Assembly: GCF_918697925.1 (NCBI RefSeq)
Contig: NZ_CAKKMF010000001.1
Span: 62,001-126,000 of the forward strand
DNA length: 64,000 bases
Reading direction: 5' to 3'
Source of the DNA: Arthrobacter sp. Bi26
GTDB taxonomy: Bacteria; Actinomycetota; Actinomycetes; Actinomycetales; Micrococcaceae
The position numbers were made by a program, and so were the translations under genes. Of the stretch, positions 26,566-37,927 are shown piece after piece. The notes under the pieces were generated by a model. That model saw only the letters and a list, made by a program, of their open reading frames with translations, ran no database searches and was not told the DNA's origin. Numbering within the stretch: the stretch's first letter is position 1; every line of letters begins with the position of its first letter.

Positions 26566-27198
26566 GTGAGCCTCATCCCGATCCGTCCCGGCGCCCAGTC
26601 CGGGGGAGGGCGCCCCGCCGCGCCCGCCGCAGAAACCGGGCGCCGTGACGCGGCGCGCAACAGGGAACTGCTCCTCTGCGCCGCCCGGGAAATCGTTGGG
26701 GAATCCAGCGTCGACGCCCTCACCATGGACCGGCTGGCGCAGCGCGCCGGAGTTGGAAAAGGGACAGTCTTCCGGCGGTTCGGCAGCCGTGCCGGGCTGA
26801 TGATGGCCCTCCTCAGCGACGCCGAGGCCGAATTCCAGGGCCGGTTCATGTTCGGTCCGCCACCGGTGGGTCCCGGCGCGCCACCCCTGGAGCGGCTGAT
26901 CGCCGTAGGTGCCGCCCGCATTGCCTGGACCCTGGAGTTCGGGGAGCTGGCCCGGGCCGCCGATGCCTCGGCCTACAACAGGTTCGATGTGCCGCCGGCC
27001 GTCCTCTGGCATCGCCACCTTGAGATGCTGCTGCGCGACGCCGGCGTGACGGCGGACCCGCGGCTCATGGCGTCGGCCCTGGGGGCGGCGCTGGAGCCGG
27101 AACTGTTGCTCCACTCCGTCGGCGTGCACGGGATTGCGCCCGAGCGGCTGGCGGAAACCTGGCGGGAACTTGTCACGCGCATTGTGGGCGGACACTAG
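26566..27198 (+). CDS. TetR family transcriptional regulator
   Basis: 210 residues. The HTH is NRELLLCAAREIVGESSVDALTMDRLAQRAGVGKGTVFRRFGSRAGLMMALL at about residues 28-80, with the G-K-G-T-x-F-R-R-F recognition helix typical of TetR. The ligand domain is not assignable. The GTG start fits a leaderless transcript because no Shine-Dalgarno sequence is present. It very likely represses both itself and the divergent FMN reductase through the palindrome between them, in response to a reactive or aromatic compound that the reductase handles; this last point is inference. Confidence 0.9.
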   Translation: MSLIPIRPGAQSGGGRPAAPAAETGRRDAARNRELLLCAAREIVGESSVDALTMDRLAQRAGVGKGTVFRRFGSRAGLMMALLSDAEAEFQGRFMFGPPPVGPGAPPLERLIAVGAARIAWTLEFGELARAADASAYNRFDVPPAVLWHRHLEMLLRDAGVTADPRLMASALGAALEPELLLHSVGVHGIAPERLAETWRELVTRIVGGH

Positions 27199-27559
27199 CG
27201 CGGCCTTGCCACTTCCGCGAGTCCAAATCCATTCCACGGAGTTATTCATAACGATCTGCGGCGAAGCCGCCGTGTCGCGGCCGCCGGGAGCGCGGTCCGG
27301 CCCGGCAGATGTGATAGCTTCCTCTGGAATGTGACCCGCAACATAGTCCACCAGGACTCAGCCGCAAGGCCTGCGGGCGGCCGGAAACCAGCTGGCCCAT
27401 GATCCCGAACCGGCGGCGGAACCCGCTGCCGGATGGGGGACTACGGAAGGACCGAAGTTGTGAATAATCTTGTCATCCCGGCAGGCAGACCGGCTCGTGC
27501 AGCCGCCGCCTTGGCGCCCAAATCCGCTCAGGCAACGGCAATCCAGAACTAGCCGCTCC
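27199..27559. other. 361-bp intergenic region before the peptide ABC transporter operon
   Basis: It holds a small GC-rich hairpin (GCGGC/GCCGC, about 27258-27270), a GTTAT-TC-ATAAC palindrome (27241-27252), the probable operon promoter and a short candidate leader ORF (27460-27552). Nothing else was recognised. Confidence 0.5.
27460..27552 (+). CDS. Candidate 30-residue upstream ORF
   Basis: A GTG 10 nt after GAAGGA opens a 30-codon frame (begins MNNLVIPAGR, ends TAIQN) that stops at 27550-27552, 8 nt before the first permease ATG. Because the permease lacks its own Shine-Dalgarno sequence, this small frame could couple translation into it. It resembles no known peptide and may be chance. 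Confidence 0.3.
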   Translation: MNNLVIPAGRPARAAAALAPKSAQATAIQN

Positions 27560-28546
27560 ATGTTTCGATATCTCGCCAAACGTGCCTTCACGTATGTCTT
27601 CATGATCTTCCTGACCACCAGTGCCGGCTATCTCCTGGCGGTGAGCACACTGCAGCCGGCGCTGCTCGAGCAGGAACGGATTCCGCGGCCCACCCCCGAC
27701 CAGGTGGTCAACTCCTTCCGGCTTAAGGGGCTCGATCCGACGCTCAACCCGTGGGAGCGCTACGTCGACTGGCTCACGGCCATTCTCACCCGCTGGGACT
27801 GGGGGCGGAGCCCCAACGGCGCCTTCATCAACGCCGAGTTCGGCGACCGCGTCTGGATCTCAACCCGGCTGTTCCTGGCCTCGATCATCCTGACCCTGGT
27901 GATCGGCGTCGCCCTCGGCGTCTACACCGCCGCCCGCCAGTACAAGGCCTCGGACAGGGTCATCACCTCGTACAGCTACCTCATGTACATCGTTCCCGCC
28001 CCGATCGCCTACTTCCTGGTGCAGCTGGGCGCCATCAACATCAACGAGACGGTCGGGGAGCGCGTCTTCTTCGTCACCGGCATCTCCACTCCGGGCCTCG
28101 ACGGCGGCGGCTGGGACCAGTTCATCGACATGCTCGCCCACTACGCCGTGCCCACCTTCGCCATCACGATTGTGGGCTGGGGCGCCTACCAGATCGCCCA
28201 GCGCCAGTATCTGCTGGACAACGTCAACGCCGACTTCGTGCGGACGGCACGGGCCAAGGGCCTGACCCGCAACCAGGCCATCAGCCGCCACGCCCTGCGG
28301 GTGTCCTTCATCCCCGTGGCGCAGAGCATTGCGTTCACCATCCCGGCCATCTTTGCCGGCGGTTTCTTCGCGGAGAAGATCTTCGCCTGGCACGGCGTCG
28401 GTTCCTGGTCCATCGATTCGATCGCGCTCCAGGACGTCAACGCGGCCACCGCTACCCTCGCCTACGGCTCCGTCATCTTCGCGGTCGGGGCGATCCTCGC
28501 TGACTTCGCCACCACGCTCGTCGACCCGAGAGTGCGGGTGCAGTAA
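27560..28546 (+). CDS. Peptide ABC transporter permease (DppB/OppB type)
   Basis: 328 residues with six predicted membrane helices. It begins MFRYLAKRAFTYVFMIFLTTSAGYLLAVS as in DppB/OppB N-termini, and the EAA coupling loop is visible as VRTARAKGLTRNQAISRHALRVSFIPVA. The ATG at 27560 is taken because the family starts here; a longer frame upstream has no homology. There is no ribosome site, see the upstream small ORF. It is the first of four genes (permease, permease, fused ATPase, receptor) that form a complete ABC importer for oligopeptides or similar compounds, moving solute across the cytoplasmic membrane. Confidence 0.88.
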   Translation: MFRYLAKRAFTYVFMIFLTTSAGYLLAVSTLQPALLEQERIPRPTPDQVVNSFRLKGLDPTLNPWERYVDWLTAILTRWDWGRSPNGAFINAEFGDRVWISTRLFLASIILTLVIGVALGVYTAARQYKASDRVITSYSYLMYIVPAPIAYFLVQLGAININETVGERVFFVTGISTPGLDGGGWDQFIDMLAHYAVPTFAITIVGWGAYQIAQRQYLLDNVNADFVRTARAKGLTRNQAISRHALRVSFIPVAQSIAFTIPAIFAGGFFAEKIFAWHGVGSWSIDSIALQDVNAATATLAYGSVIFAVGAILADFATTLVDPRVRVQ

Positions 28547-28548
28547 TC

Positions 28549-29564
28549 ATGACCAACCTCAACACGATTGACCCGGCCGCCGTCCTCGACGAAGGAAAGA
28601 TCGAAAAAGACGACGTCGTGATCGGCAAGTCGCGGATCATCCTGCGGCGCTTCCTGCGCAACCGGACAGCCGTCGCCGGCCTGGTCATCTTCCTGACCCT
28701 GACGCTCCTGTCCTTCATCGGCGGCTTCTTCAGCAGTTGGGACAAGGAGGCCATCGACCCCTTCAACATCGGCATGCCGCCTTCCGCGGAGCATCTGCTG
28801 GGCACCTCCCAAGCCGGGATCGACCTCTACGCCCTGACCGTCGAGGGCACCAGGGTCTCCATCCTGATCGGCGTCGTCGTCGGCGTCGTCTCCGTGCTGA
28901 TCGCCGCTGTCTACGGCTGCACCATGGCGTACTTCGGCCGCAAGGTGGACAAGGTCATGCTGTTCATCCTCGAAGCCCTGATCATGATGCCGGCCCTGCT
29001 GGTGGTCGCGGTGGCCACAAGCGGCGGCGCCAACGGCCTGAAGAACACCATCCCGAGCTGGCTGCTGCTGATCATCGTGCTGCTGGTCTTCAGCTGGATG
29101 GGCACCGCGCGCCTGATCAGGTCCCTGTCGCTGTCGCTCATGCAGCGTGACTTCGTCAAGGCCGCGCAGTACATGGGCATCCCGCCGCGCCGGATCGTCT
29201 GGCGGCACCTCGTGCCGAACATCGGCTCCCTGCTGGTCCTGGAAGTCACCCGCGGGGTCACCGGCGCCATCCTCGCCGAGGTCGCGTTTTCCTTTATCGG
29301 CATCGGCATCAAGGTCCCGGACGTAAGCCTGGGCGTGCTGATCGGCCAGTCCACCTCGCAGGTCTCCACCTTTCCGTGGATGTTCTGGGCTCCGTTGATC
29401 GTGATGTTCCTGCTCACCGGCTCGCTGGCGATGATGAACGACGGCCTCCGCGACGCGTTCGATCCCAGCTCCAGCTCCGTCGGCCGCGCGAAGCGGAGCA
29501 GCGCCAGCATTGGCAAGACGCTGTTCGGCGAGACGCCGTCTGGCAAAACACAGAAGAAGAACAA

Positions 29565-29568
<4 letters not shown>
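28549..29568 (+). CDS. Peptide ABC transporter permease (DppC/OppC type)
   Basis: 339 residues. The N-terminal OppC-N segment is RIILRRFLRNRTAVAGLVIFLTLTLLSFIGGFF, followed by five further helices. HLLGTSQAGIDLYALTVEGTRVSILIGVVVG is the conserved D-x-x-G-x-D-x-x-S/T-x-x-x-x-G-x-R-x-S block, and the coupling loop is VKAAQYMGIPPRRIVWRHLVPNI. It partners the preceding permease (2-nt gap) and overlaps the ATPase start by 4 nt. The charged, Ser/Lys-rich C-terminal tail (about residues 300-339) is longer than usual. Confidence 0.9.
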
Positions 29569-31733
<2,165 letters not shown>

Positions 31734-31831
31734 CTCACCCGACCGGCAGACATCCCGGCCAGCAACATCCGGACCAGCAGTCCGGCAGACCTCCCATGCA
31801 TCACACTCGCACAAAAAATGAAGGGGATCTC

Positions 31832-33529
31832 ATGAAGAATCGCACCAAAATCGGTGGCATCACCGCCGTCGTGGCGGCGCTTGCGCTGACTGCCTGCGGC
31901 AGCGGTGGCGCCTCCACCACAGCTCAGAGCGCCAAGGCACAGGATGCCTCCGGCGATCTCAGCAAGCTCATCAGCGTCAACGCCAAGAAGGCCGCCGACC
32001 TGCAGCAGGGCGGCACCGTGACGCTGCCCCTGGGCAACATCGGACCGGACTTCAACGGCTTCTCCAACGCGGGCAACTCAGCGGACAACACTGAACTGCA
32101 CTACCCGATCGACGAGGCCGGCTACGTCGGCTGCTGGAAGCTGGACTTCGACGGCACCGCCAGCCTCAACAAGAACTTCTGCGAAGACTTCAAGAGTGAG
32201 GTCAAAGACGGCAAGCAGACCATCACCATCAAGGTCAACCCGAAGGCCGCCTACAACGACGGCACTCCGATCAACGCCGCCACGTTCGAAAACACGTGGA
32301 AGATGCTCAACGGCCAGAACAAGGACATCGACATCGTCACGTCCGGCGCCTACGAGTTCATCGACTCCGTCAAAGCCGGAAGCAGCGACAAGGAAGTCGT
32401 CGTGACCACCACGCAGCCGGTGTACCCGCTCAGCGACATCTTCGGCGGATTCATCCCGCAGACCGTCAACACCCCGGAAATCTTCAACACCGGGTTCACC
32501 GGTGAAATGCACCCCGAGTGGATGGCCGGCCCGTTCAAGGTCGACAAGTTCGACTCTGCCGCGAAGACTGTCTCCCTGGTTCCGAACGACAAGTGGTGGG
32601 GCGAGAAGGCGGTCCTGGACAAGGTGATCTTCCGCCAGCTGGAGGCAAGCGCGGAGATCGCCGCCTTCAAGAACGGCGAGGTCGACATGGCCGACGGCCG
32701 CACGCTGACCAAGTACAAGCAGCTTGAAGGCACCAAGAACTCCGAGGTTCGCCGCGGTCAGCGACTCTTCGCGGGCGGCCTGAACCTCAACGCCCTGAAG
32801 GCACCGCTCACCGACGTCGCCGTCCGCAAGGCGATCTTCACCGCCGTTGACCGTCCGGCCATCCGCGCCGTCCGTTTCGGTGGCCTGAACTGGGAGGAGA
32901 ACAGTTCGGGCTCGATGATGCTGATGCCGTTCTCGAAGTACTACCAGGACAACTACCCGGTCAAGGAAACGGGCGCCGACGCGGCCAAGAAGGTTCTGAC
33001 CGAGGCCGGCTACAAGGCCAACGCCAAGGGCATCATGGAAAAGGACGGCGTCCCGGCGTCGTTCAAGATCACCAACTTCGGTGACGACCCCACCGCCCTC
33101 GCCACCGTGCAGACCCTGCAGAAGCAGCTGCAGGCGGCCGGCATGGAGGTTGGCATTGACCAGCGCGGCGACGCCGACTTCGGCAAGGTGGTTGGCAGCC
33201 GCGACTTCCAGCTCACCATCAGCGGCTACTCCGTCGGCGCCGACGCCACCTCTGCCGTGAAGCAGTACTACGACTCCGCCACCAACGAGAACGAACTCGG
33301 CGATGCCGAGCTGGACAAGGCCATCAAGGACCTCTCCTCCATCCAGGATGACGCCCAGCGCAACAAGGCCGCCATGGACGTGGAGAAGAAGCACATGGAA
33401 AAGTACTTCTCCATGGGCGTGGTCATGAACGGCCCGCAGATCTACTTCGCCCGCACGGGCCTGGCCAACTACGGCGCCAGCCTGTTCCAGACACCGGACT
33501 GGAGCGTCGTCGGCTGGGACAAGAAGTAA
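31832..33529 (+). CDS. Peptide ABC transporter substrate-binding lipoprotein (SBP_bac_5)
   Basis: 565 residues. The N-terminus is a lipoprotein signal (MKNRTKIGGITAVVAALALTAC) with lipobox LTAC and lipid-modified Cys22. The mature part has the family-5 features LNKNFCEDFKSEVKDGKQTITIKVNPKAAYNDGTPINAATFENTWKML and DVAVRKAIFTAVDRPAIRAVRFGG. It captures peptides or related solutes outside the membrane and delivers them to the two permeases. AAGGGGATCTC precedes the ATG at 31832. It comes last in the operon with a 98-nt gap and a terminator after it, so it may have extra expression from its own promoter. The ligand is unknown. Confidence 0.9.
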   Translation: MKNRTKIGGITAVVAALALTACGSGGASTTAQSAKAQDASGDLSKLISVNAKKAADLQQGGTVTLPLGNIGPDFNGFSNAGNSADNTELHYPIDEAGYVGCWKLDFDGTASLNKNFCEDFKSEVKDGKQTITIKVNPKAAYNDGTPINAATFENTWKMLNGQNKDIDIVTSGAYEFIDSVKAGSSDKEVVVTTTQPVYPLSDIFGGFIPQTVNTPEIFNTGFTGEMHPEWMAGPFKVDKFDSAAKTVSLVPNDKWWGEKAVLDKVIFRQLEASAEIAAFKNGEVDMADGRTLTKYKQLEGTKNSEVRRGQRLFAGGLNLNALKAPLTDVAVRKAIFTAVDRPAIRAVRFGGLNWEENSSGSMMLMPFSKYYQDNYPVKETGADAAKKVLTEAGYKANAKGIMEKDGVPASFKITNFGDDPTALATVQTLQKQLQAAGMEVGIDQRGDADFGKVVGSRDFQLTISGYSVGADATSAVKQYYDSATNENELGDAELDKAIKDLSSIQDDAQRNKAAMDVEKKHMEKYFSMGVVMNGPQIYFARTGLANYGASLFQTPDWSVVGWDKK

Positions 33530-33583
33530 CCCCTGCCGACCAGGCAATACTGAGTCACACTAGGCATTAACAACCAGCACGGC

Positions 33584-33626
33584 CGAGGCCGGCGCCCCTG
33601 GAAGCATCCGGGCGGCGCCGGCCTCG
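33584..33626 (+). terminator. Terminator after the peptide ABC operon
   Basis: A perfect 13-bp stem CGAGGCCGGCGCC / GGCGCCGGCCTCG (33584-33596, 33614-33626); the 17-nt loop itself starts CCC and ends GGG. A short T-containing tail follows. Confidence 0.8.
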
Positions 33627-33684
33627 TTCGCTTGACCGGCCGCCCGCGCAGCAACCTGCCGGGTCCTGCCGGCGGGCAGGGCGG

Positions 33685-33690
33685 TAGCCT
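33685..33690 (+). promoter_or_regulatory. -10 box TAGCCT, predicted leaderless promoter (Gfo/Idh gene)
   Basis: TAGCCT ends 7 nt before the ATG at 33698 and no Shine-Dalgarno sequence is present. Confidence 0.45.
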
Positions 33691-33697
33691 AGGCACC

Positions 33698-34753
33698 ATG
33701 AGCAACGATTCAGCCAGGCCCATCCGCACCGCCGTCGCCGGTTTCGGCCTCTCGGGCAGCGTCTTCCACGCTCCCTTCATCGCCGCAAACCCTGCCTATT
33801 CGCTGGATGCCATCTCCACCTCCGACGCCGGCCGGCAGTCCGCCGCCGCGTCCAGCTACCCGGACGCCAGGCTCGTCGACACCCCGGCCGACATCCTGGA
33901 GCTCGCCGGCGAACTGGACCTGCTGGTGCTCGGCACGCCGCCCGCCACCCACTACCCGCTGGCGAGAGCGGCGCTGGAAGCCGGACTCGACGTCGTCGTC
34001 GACAAGCCGTTCGCCGTGCGCAGCGCCGAGGGGCAGGAACTCATCGACCTCGCCGCGCGGCTGGGCCGGGTGCTCACCGTGTTCCAGAACCGGCGCTGGG
34101 ACGGCGACTTCCTCACCGTGAAAGCCCTCATGGACGCGGGAGCCTTCGGTACCGTGACCCGCTTTGAGTCCCGCTTCGAGCGGTGGTCGCCGGACGTCCC
34201 CAAGGCGTGGAAGGCGGCCGCCACGGCGGAAGACGGCGGCGGCGTGCTGTTTGACCTCGGCACCCACCTGCTGGACCAGACCGTGCAGCTCTTCGGCCCG
34301 GCCACGGTGATCCATGCTGAACTGGCGGCCCGGCGGCCCGGCGAGAGGGCTGACGACGACGTCTTCGTGGCCCTGCGGCACAGCTCCGGGGTAACCAGCC
34401 ACCTCTGGATGAACATGCTGTGCGCCCAGCAAGGTCCGCGCTACCGCATCCTGGGCAGCGAGGGCGGCTTCACCAAGCACGGCGTGGACCCGCAGGAGCC
34501 CTACATCGTGGCCGGCGGAAGCCCGCTGGACGCCGACTACGGCGTGGAAGATCCGGACTGGGCTGGGCTCCTGGGACGCGACGGGCATCTGGACCGGCTG
34601 CCCACCGAGCGCGGCGCCTACCCGGAGTTCTACCGGATCCTGGCTGCAAAGATCGCCGACGGCGGTGCCGCCTCGGCGCTGCCCGTCCCCGTCGACCCAG
34701 CGGGCCCGCTTCAGGTGCTGCAGCTGATCGAGCAGGCCCGGGAGCTGGCTTAG
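33698..34753 (+). CDS. Gfo/Idh/MocA family oxidoreductase
   Basis: 351 residues. The N-terminal Rossmann domain reads IRTAVAGFGLSGSVFHAPFIAANPAYSLDAIST, and the conserved VDKPFAVRSAEGQELIDLA contains the E/D-K-P motif whose Lys is catalytic in this family. The C-terminal domain has GGGVLFDLGTHLLDQTVQLFGPA with the family's G-x-x-x-D-x-x-x-H. It oxidises a sugar, polyol or related alcohol with NAD(P). The G-F-G-L-S-G-S-V-F-H-A-P-F form resembles YvaA-type scyllo-inositol dehydrogenases, but the substrate is not certain. It is monocistronic. Confidence 0.88.
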   Translation: MSNDSARPIRTAVAGFGLSGSVFHAPFIAANPAYSLDAISTSDAGRQSAAASSYPDARLVDTPADILELAGELDLLVLGTPPATHYPLARAALEAGLDVVVDKPFAVRSAEGQELIDLAARLGRVLTVFQNRRWDGDFLTVKALMDAGAFGTVTRFESRFERWSPDVPKAWKAAATAEDGGGVLFDLGTHLLDQTVQLFGPATVIHAELAARRPGERADDDVFVALRHSSGVTSHLWMNMLCAQQGPRYRILGSEGGFTKHGVDPQEPYIVAGGSPLDADYGVEDPDWAGLLGRDGHLDRLPTERGAYPEFYRILAAKIADGGAASALPVPVDPAGPLQVLQLIEQARELA

Positions 34754-34959
34754 CCGCGGACTGGCCAAATCATCCACCGATGAGGCTTCACAACTGTAAC
34801 TTGCGTCACTATGGTCTAAGTCGTGGGTCTTCACCTATCTTGGTCGGGTGAACCCCGGAAGCGGTCTTCGGCAAAGACGCCGACGGTCGATTGGAGAGCG
34901 AATCCAGTGCGGCCGGCCGCTATCGTGTGCTGCCGCCCTGGCAGAAATGGAGCAGCACG

Positions 34960-36471
34960 ATGCAAAAACTCAAAAGGCTCATTGCACCGCTGAGCACAGT
35001 AGGCCTTGCAGTGGGCTTGTTGGCCGGTGCGGCATATCCGGCCGCGTCAGCCGATGCCCCAACCGGCTCAATGCAGAACTACGTTGTCCTGTACAAGGCC
35101 AACAGTGTGTCGGATTCCTCGCTGAAGTCGGTCACGACAGCGGGCGGAACCGTGGTCCACAGCTATCCGGAAATCGGGGTGGCGATCGTGAAGTCGGACC
35201 GCGTCGGTTTCGGTTCCGCGCTGAAGGCCCGGGACGGGGCAGTCCAGGGCGCGGCCTCCACCGCCGCCTTTGGGGTCGCCATCGGCGACAGCGCCGCGGA
35301 CAACACCGACGCCCAGGCGCCCGTCACGGCGGGCACCCCCGCCCCCGGAAGCGATAACCTGTCAGCCCTGCAGTGGGACATGGACCAGATCCAGGCACCC
35401 GCCGCCCGCACCCTCAACGGCGGAAGCGCTTCCGTGGTGGTCGGCGACATCGACACCGGCCTCGACTACACCCACCCTGACCTGGCCCCCAACGTCGACT
35501 TTGCCAAGAGTGTCTCCTGCGTCGGCGGCGTCCCTGACCAGTCCCCGTCCGCCTGGATGGACGACAACGGCCACGGCACCCACACTGCGGGGACCATCGC
35601 GGCCGCCAAGAACGGCATCGGCATGGTCGGCGTGGCGCCCAACGTGAAGATTGCCGGGATCAAGGCCGGCAACGCCGGCGGCTTCTTCTACCCCGAGGCT
35701 ATCGTTTGCTCCTTCATGTGGGCAGCCGCCAAGGGGATCCAGGTCACGAACAACAGCTACTTCGCGGACCCGTATCTCTTCAACTGCAAGAACGACCCGG
35801 AGCAGCGCGCCATCTGGGAGGCCGAACGCCGTGCCATCCGCTTCGCCCAGCAGAGCGGCACCACCGTCGTTGCAGCCCAGGGTAATTTCTCGGACGACCT
35901 CGCCCACCCCTCCCGGGACGTCATGAGCCCGGACGACTCCACGCCGGTATCGCGTGAGATCACCAACGCCTGTGCCGTGGTCCCGGTCGAACTGCCGGGC
36001 GTCATCGGTGTGACTGCCAACGGCAATAAGGGCAACAAGTCCTACTATTCAAGTTACGGAGTCGGCACTGCCGATGTCGTGGCCCCCGGCGGAGACCGCC
36101 GTCTGCAGCTCACCCCCGCCGCAGTGAACGGTCGAGTCCTGTCCACCTGGCCGGCGTCCGCACCCTGCGCCGCATCGCTCAAGGTGGTCGACGCCGGTGC
36201 CGCGTACTGCTACCTGCAGGGCACCTCGATGGCCTCCCCGCACGTCGCCGGGGTTGCTGCTCTCGTGGTCAGCAGCGGTGTGAGCAACCCGGGAGCCGTT
36301 TCGGCGCGGATCACCACCACCGCCGACGGCATGGCCTGCCCCGACACCACGATGTACGCGCCGTTCCCGTCTGCGTCCAACGGTGCACCGCAGCTCTGCC
36401 AGGGCGGCACGGGCAACAACGGCTTCTACGGCAGTGGCCAGGTGAACGCCCTCCGCGCCATCGGGGGTTAA
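34960..36471 (+). CDS. Secreted subtilisin-like serine protease (S8)
   Basis: 503 residues from an ATG with GGAG 8 nt upstream. The signal peptide is MQKLKRLIAPLSTVGLAVGLLAGAAYPAASA, with likely cleavage after ASA. A propeptide (MQNYVVLYKANSVSDSSLKSVTTAGGTVVHSYPEIGVAIVKS) resembling the I9 inhibitor follows. The peptidase domain carries the catalytic triad Asp165 (DIDTGLDYTHPDL), His205 (GHGTHTAGTIAA) and Ser423 (GTSMASPHVAGVAAL). No pro-protein convertase or C-terminal cell-wall anchor is seen, so it should be released or loosely wall-attached and degrade extracellular protein. It is monocistronic and ends at a large bidirectional hairpin. Confidence 0.92.
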   Translation: MQKLKRLIAPLSTVGLAVGLLAGAAYPAASADAPTGSMQNYVVLYKANSVSDSSLKSVTTAGGTVVHSYPEIGVAIVKSDRVGFGSALKARDGAVQGAASTAAFGVAIGDSAADNTDAQAPVTAGTPAPGSDNLSALQWDMDQIQAPAARTLNGGSASVVVGDIDTGLDYTHPDLAPNVDFAKSVSCVGGVPDQSPSAWMDDNGHGTHTAGTIAAAKNGIGMVGVAPNVKIAGIKAGNAGGFFYPEAIVCSFMWAAAKGIQVTNNSYFADPYLFNCKNDPEQRAIWEAERRAIRFAQQSGTTVVAAQGNFSDDLAHPSRDVMSPDDSTPVSREITNACAVVPVELPGVIGVTANGNKGNKSYYSSYGVGTADVVAPGGDRRLQLTPAAVNGRVLSTWPASAPCAASLKVVDAGAAYCYLQGTSMASPHVAGVAALVVSSGVSNPGAVSARITTTADGMACPDTTMYAPFPSASNGAPQLCQGGTGNNGFYGSGQVNALRAIGG

Positions 36472-36477
36472 ACGCAG

Positions 36478-36535
36478 TCGGCTGCTCCGATACCGCCGTT
36501 TTGGGGGTCCAAAAGGGCGGTTACGGGGCAGCCGA
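36478..36535. terminator. Large bidirectional terminator between the protease and ald
   Basis: 27-nt arms (36478-36504 and 36509-36535) match at 23 positions around a 4-nt loop; the top of the stem is TTTTGG/CCAAAA, giving U-rich tracts on both strands. It separates two convergent genes. Confidence 0.8.
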
Positions 36536-36565
36536 TGCGGTGGCGCCTACGCGGAGACCAGCTGG

Positions 36566-37684
36566 TTACGCGGAGACCAGCTCGTGCCAGTCGGCGACGA
36601 GGGGCAGGTTATGCGCCTCGGAGACCGAGCGGTGCGCAACCTTGCCACCGGCGATGTTCAGGCCGGCGGCCAGGGCTGCATCGCGCTCGAACGCAGCCTT
36701 GACGCCCAGGTTCGCCAGCGAGACGGCGTAGCGCAGGGTGACGTTGGTCAGCGCGTACGTGGAGGTGTTCGGGACGGCGCCGGGCATGTTGGCGACGCAG
36801 TAGAAGATCGTGTTGTGGACCTTGTACGTCGGTTCCTGGTGCGTGGTGGGGTGGGTGTCCTCGAAGCAGCCGCCCTGGTCCACGGCGATGTCCACCAGCA
36901 CGGAGCCGGGCTTCATCCGGGACACGAGCTCGTTGGTGACGAGCTTCGGGGCCTTGGCGCCGGGGATCAGGACTGAACCGATGACGAGGTCGGCGTCGAC
37001 CACGGACTTCTCGATCTCGTACTTATTGGACGCGACCGTCTTCAGGCGGCCCTGGTACTGGGCGTCCAGTTCGCGGAGACGGTTGATGTTGATGTCCAGG
37101 ATGGTGACGTCGGCGCCCAGGCCCAGGGCCATGGCGGCGGCGTTGGTGCCGGCAACACCGGCGCCCAGGACAACAACCTTGGCCGGACGGACGCCCGGGA
37201 CGCCGCCGAGCAGCACGCCCTTGCCGCCTGCCGGGGCCATCAGGGAGGTGGCGCCCACCTGCACGGACAGCCGGCCGGCAACCTCGGACATCGGGGCCAG
37301 CAGCGGCAGGGTCCGGCCTTCCTGGACGGTCTCGTAGGCGATGGCGGTGACGCCGGAGTTGATGAGCGCCTGGGTCAGTTCCGGCTCGGCGGCCAGGTGC
37401 AGGTAAGTGAAGAGGATCAGGCCCTTGCGGAAGCGGTGGTATTCGGCCTTGACCGGTTCCTTGACCTTCATCACCATGTCGGAGCGGCCCCAGACGTCGT
37501 CGGCTTCGGCGACGATCTCGGCGCCGGCGATCGCGTATTCCTCGTCCGTGATGCCGGAGCCCAGGCCCGCGCCGCGCTCGACGAGGACCACGTGGCCGTG
37601 GGTGCGGAATTCGTGGACGCCGGCCGCGGTGATGGCGACGCGGAACTCGTTGTTCTTGATCTCTTTGGGTACGCCGATGATCAT
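36566..37684 (-). CDS. ald: Alanine dehydrogenase
   Basis: 372 residues, matching the hexameric NAD-dependent L-alanine dehydrogenase (alanine to pyruvate and ammonia, reversible). Family blocks are [59 protein letters not shown], and the NAD-binding segment [54 protein letters not shown] and [24 protein letters not shown] complete the signature. It is divergent from a PucR-type regulator, echoing the AdeR-ald arrangement described in Bacillus, and probably serves alanine catabolism or nitrogen/redox balance. Confidence 0.95.
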   Translation of the reverse strand: MIIGVPKEIKNNEFRVAITAAGVHEFRTHGHVVLVERGAGLGSGITDEEYAIAGAEIVAEADDVWGRSDMVMKVKEPVKAEYHRFRKGLILFTYLHLAAEPELTQALINSGVTAIAYETVQEGRTLPLLAPMSEVAGRLSVQVGATSLMAPAGGKGVLLGGVPGVRPAKVVVLGAGVAGTNAAAMALGLGADVTILDININRLRELDAQYQGRLKTVASNKYEIEKSVVDADLVIGSVLIPGAKAPKLVTNELVSRMKPGSVLVDIAVDQGGCFEDTHPTTHQEPTYKVHNTIFYCVANMPGAVPNTSTYALTNVTLRYAVSLANLGVKAAFERDAALAAGLNIAGGKVAHRSVSEAHNLPLVADWHELVSA

Positions 37685-37836
37685 TTGATAGCTCCAGTGG
37701 GTGTAGGCCTGTGGGCCTGGATGAGCGGGGGATTCGTACTTCCAGAATAAATCCCGCTGTGAGGCACGCGACAGGTGCCGCTACCGGGCGCCGGGCACTG
37801 GCCGCGTTATTCCGGGGTTTTTCAAATCCGGGGATA

Positions 37837-37846
37837 GACATTTGTC
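37837..37846. promoter_or_regulatory. Short palindrome in the ald/PucR divergent promoter
   Basis: GACATTTGTC is a perfect 10-bp palindrome within the 243-bp spacer, next to two CCGGGG direct repeats spaced by an AT-rich stretch (about 37812-37833). It is a candidate regulator target; it is short enough to occur by chance. Confidence 0.3.
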
Positions 37847-37915
37847 GAGGTGGCGGGCGTCAGGTGTCGGCTCGTGTCCGTGCGGATGCATTCGCAGTGC
37901 GGCCGGCCGGGGCAG

Positions 37916-37921
37916 TAGTCT
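37916..37921 (+). promoter_or_regulatory. -10 box TAGTCT, predicted leaderless promoter (PucR-type gene)
   Basis: TAGTCT ends 6 nt before the ATG at 37928. GGCAGG between them could alternatively act as a weak ribosome site if transcription starts further upstream. Confidence 0.4.
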
Positions 37922-37927
37922 GGCAGG

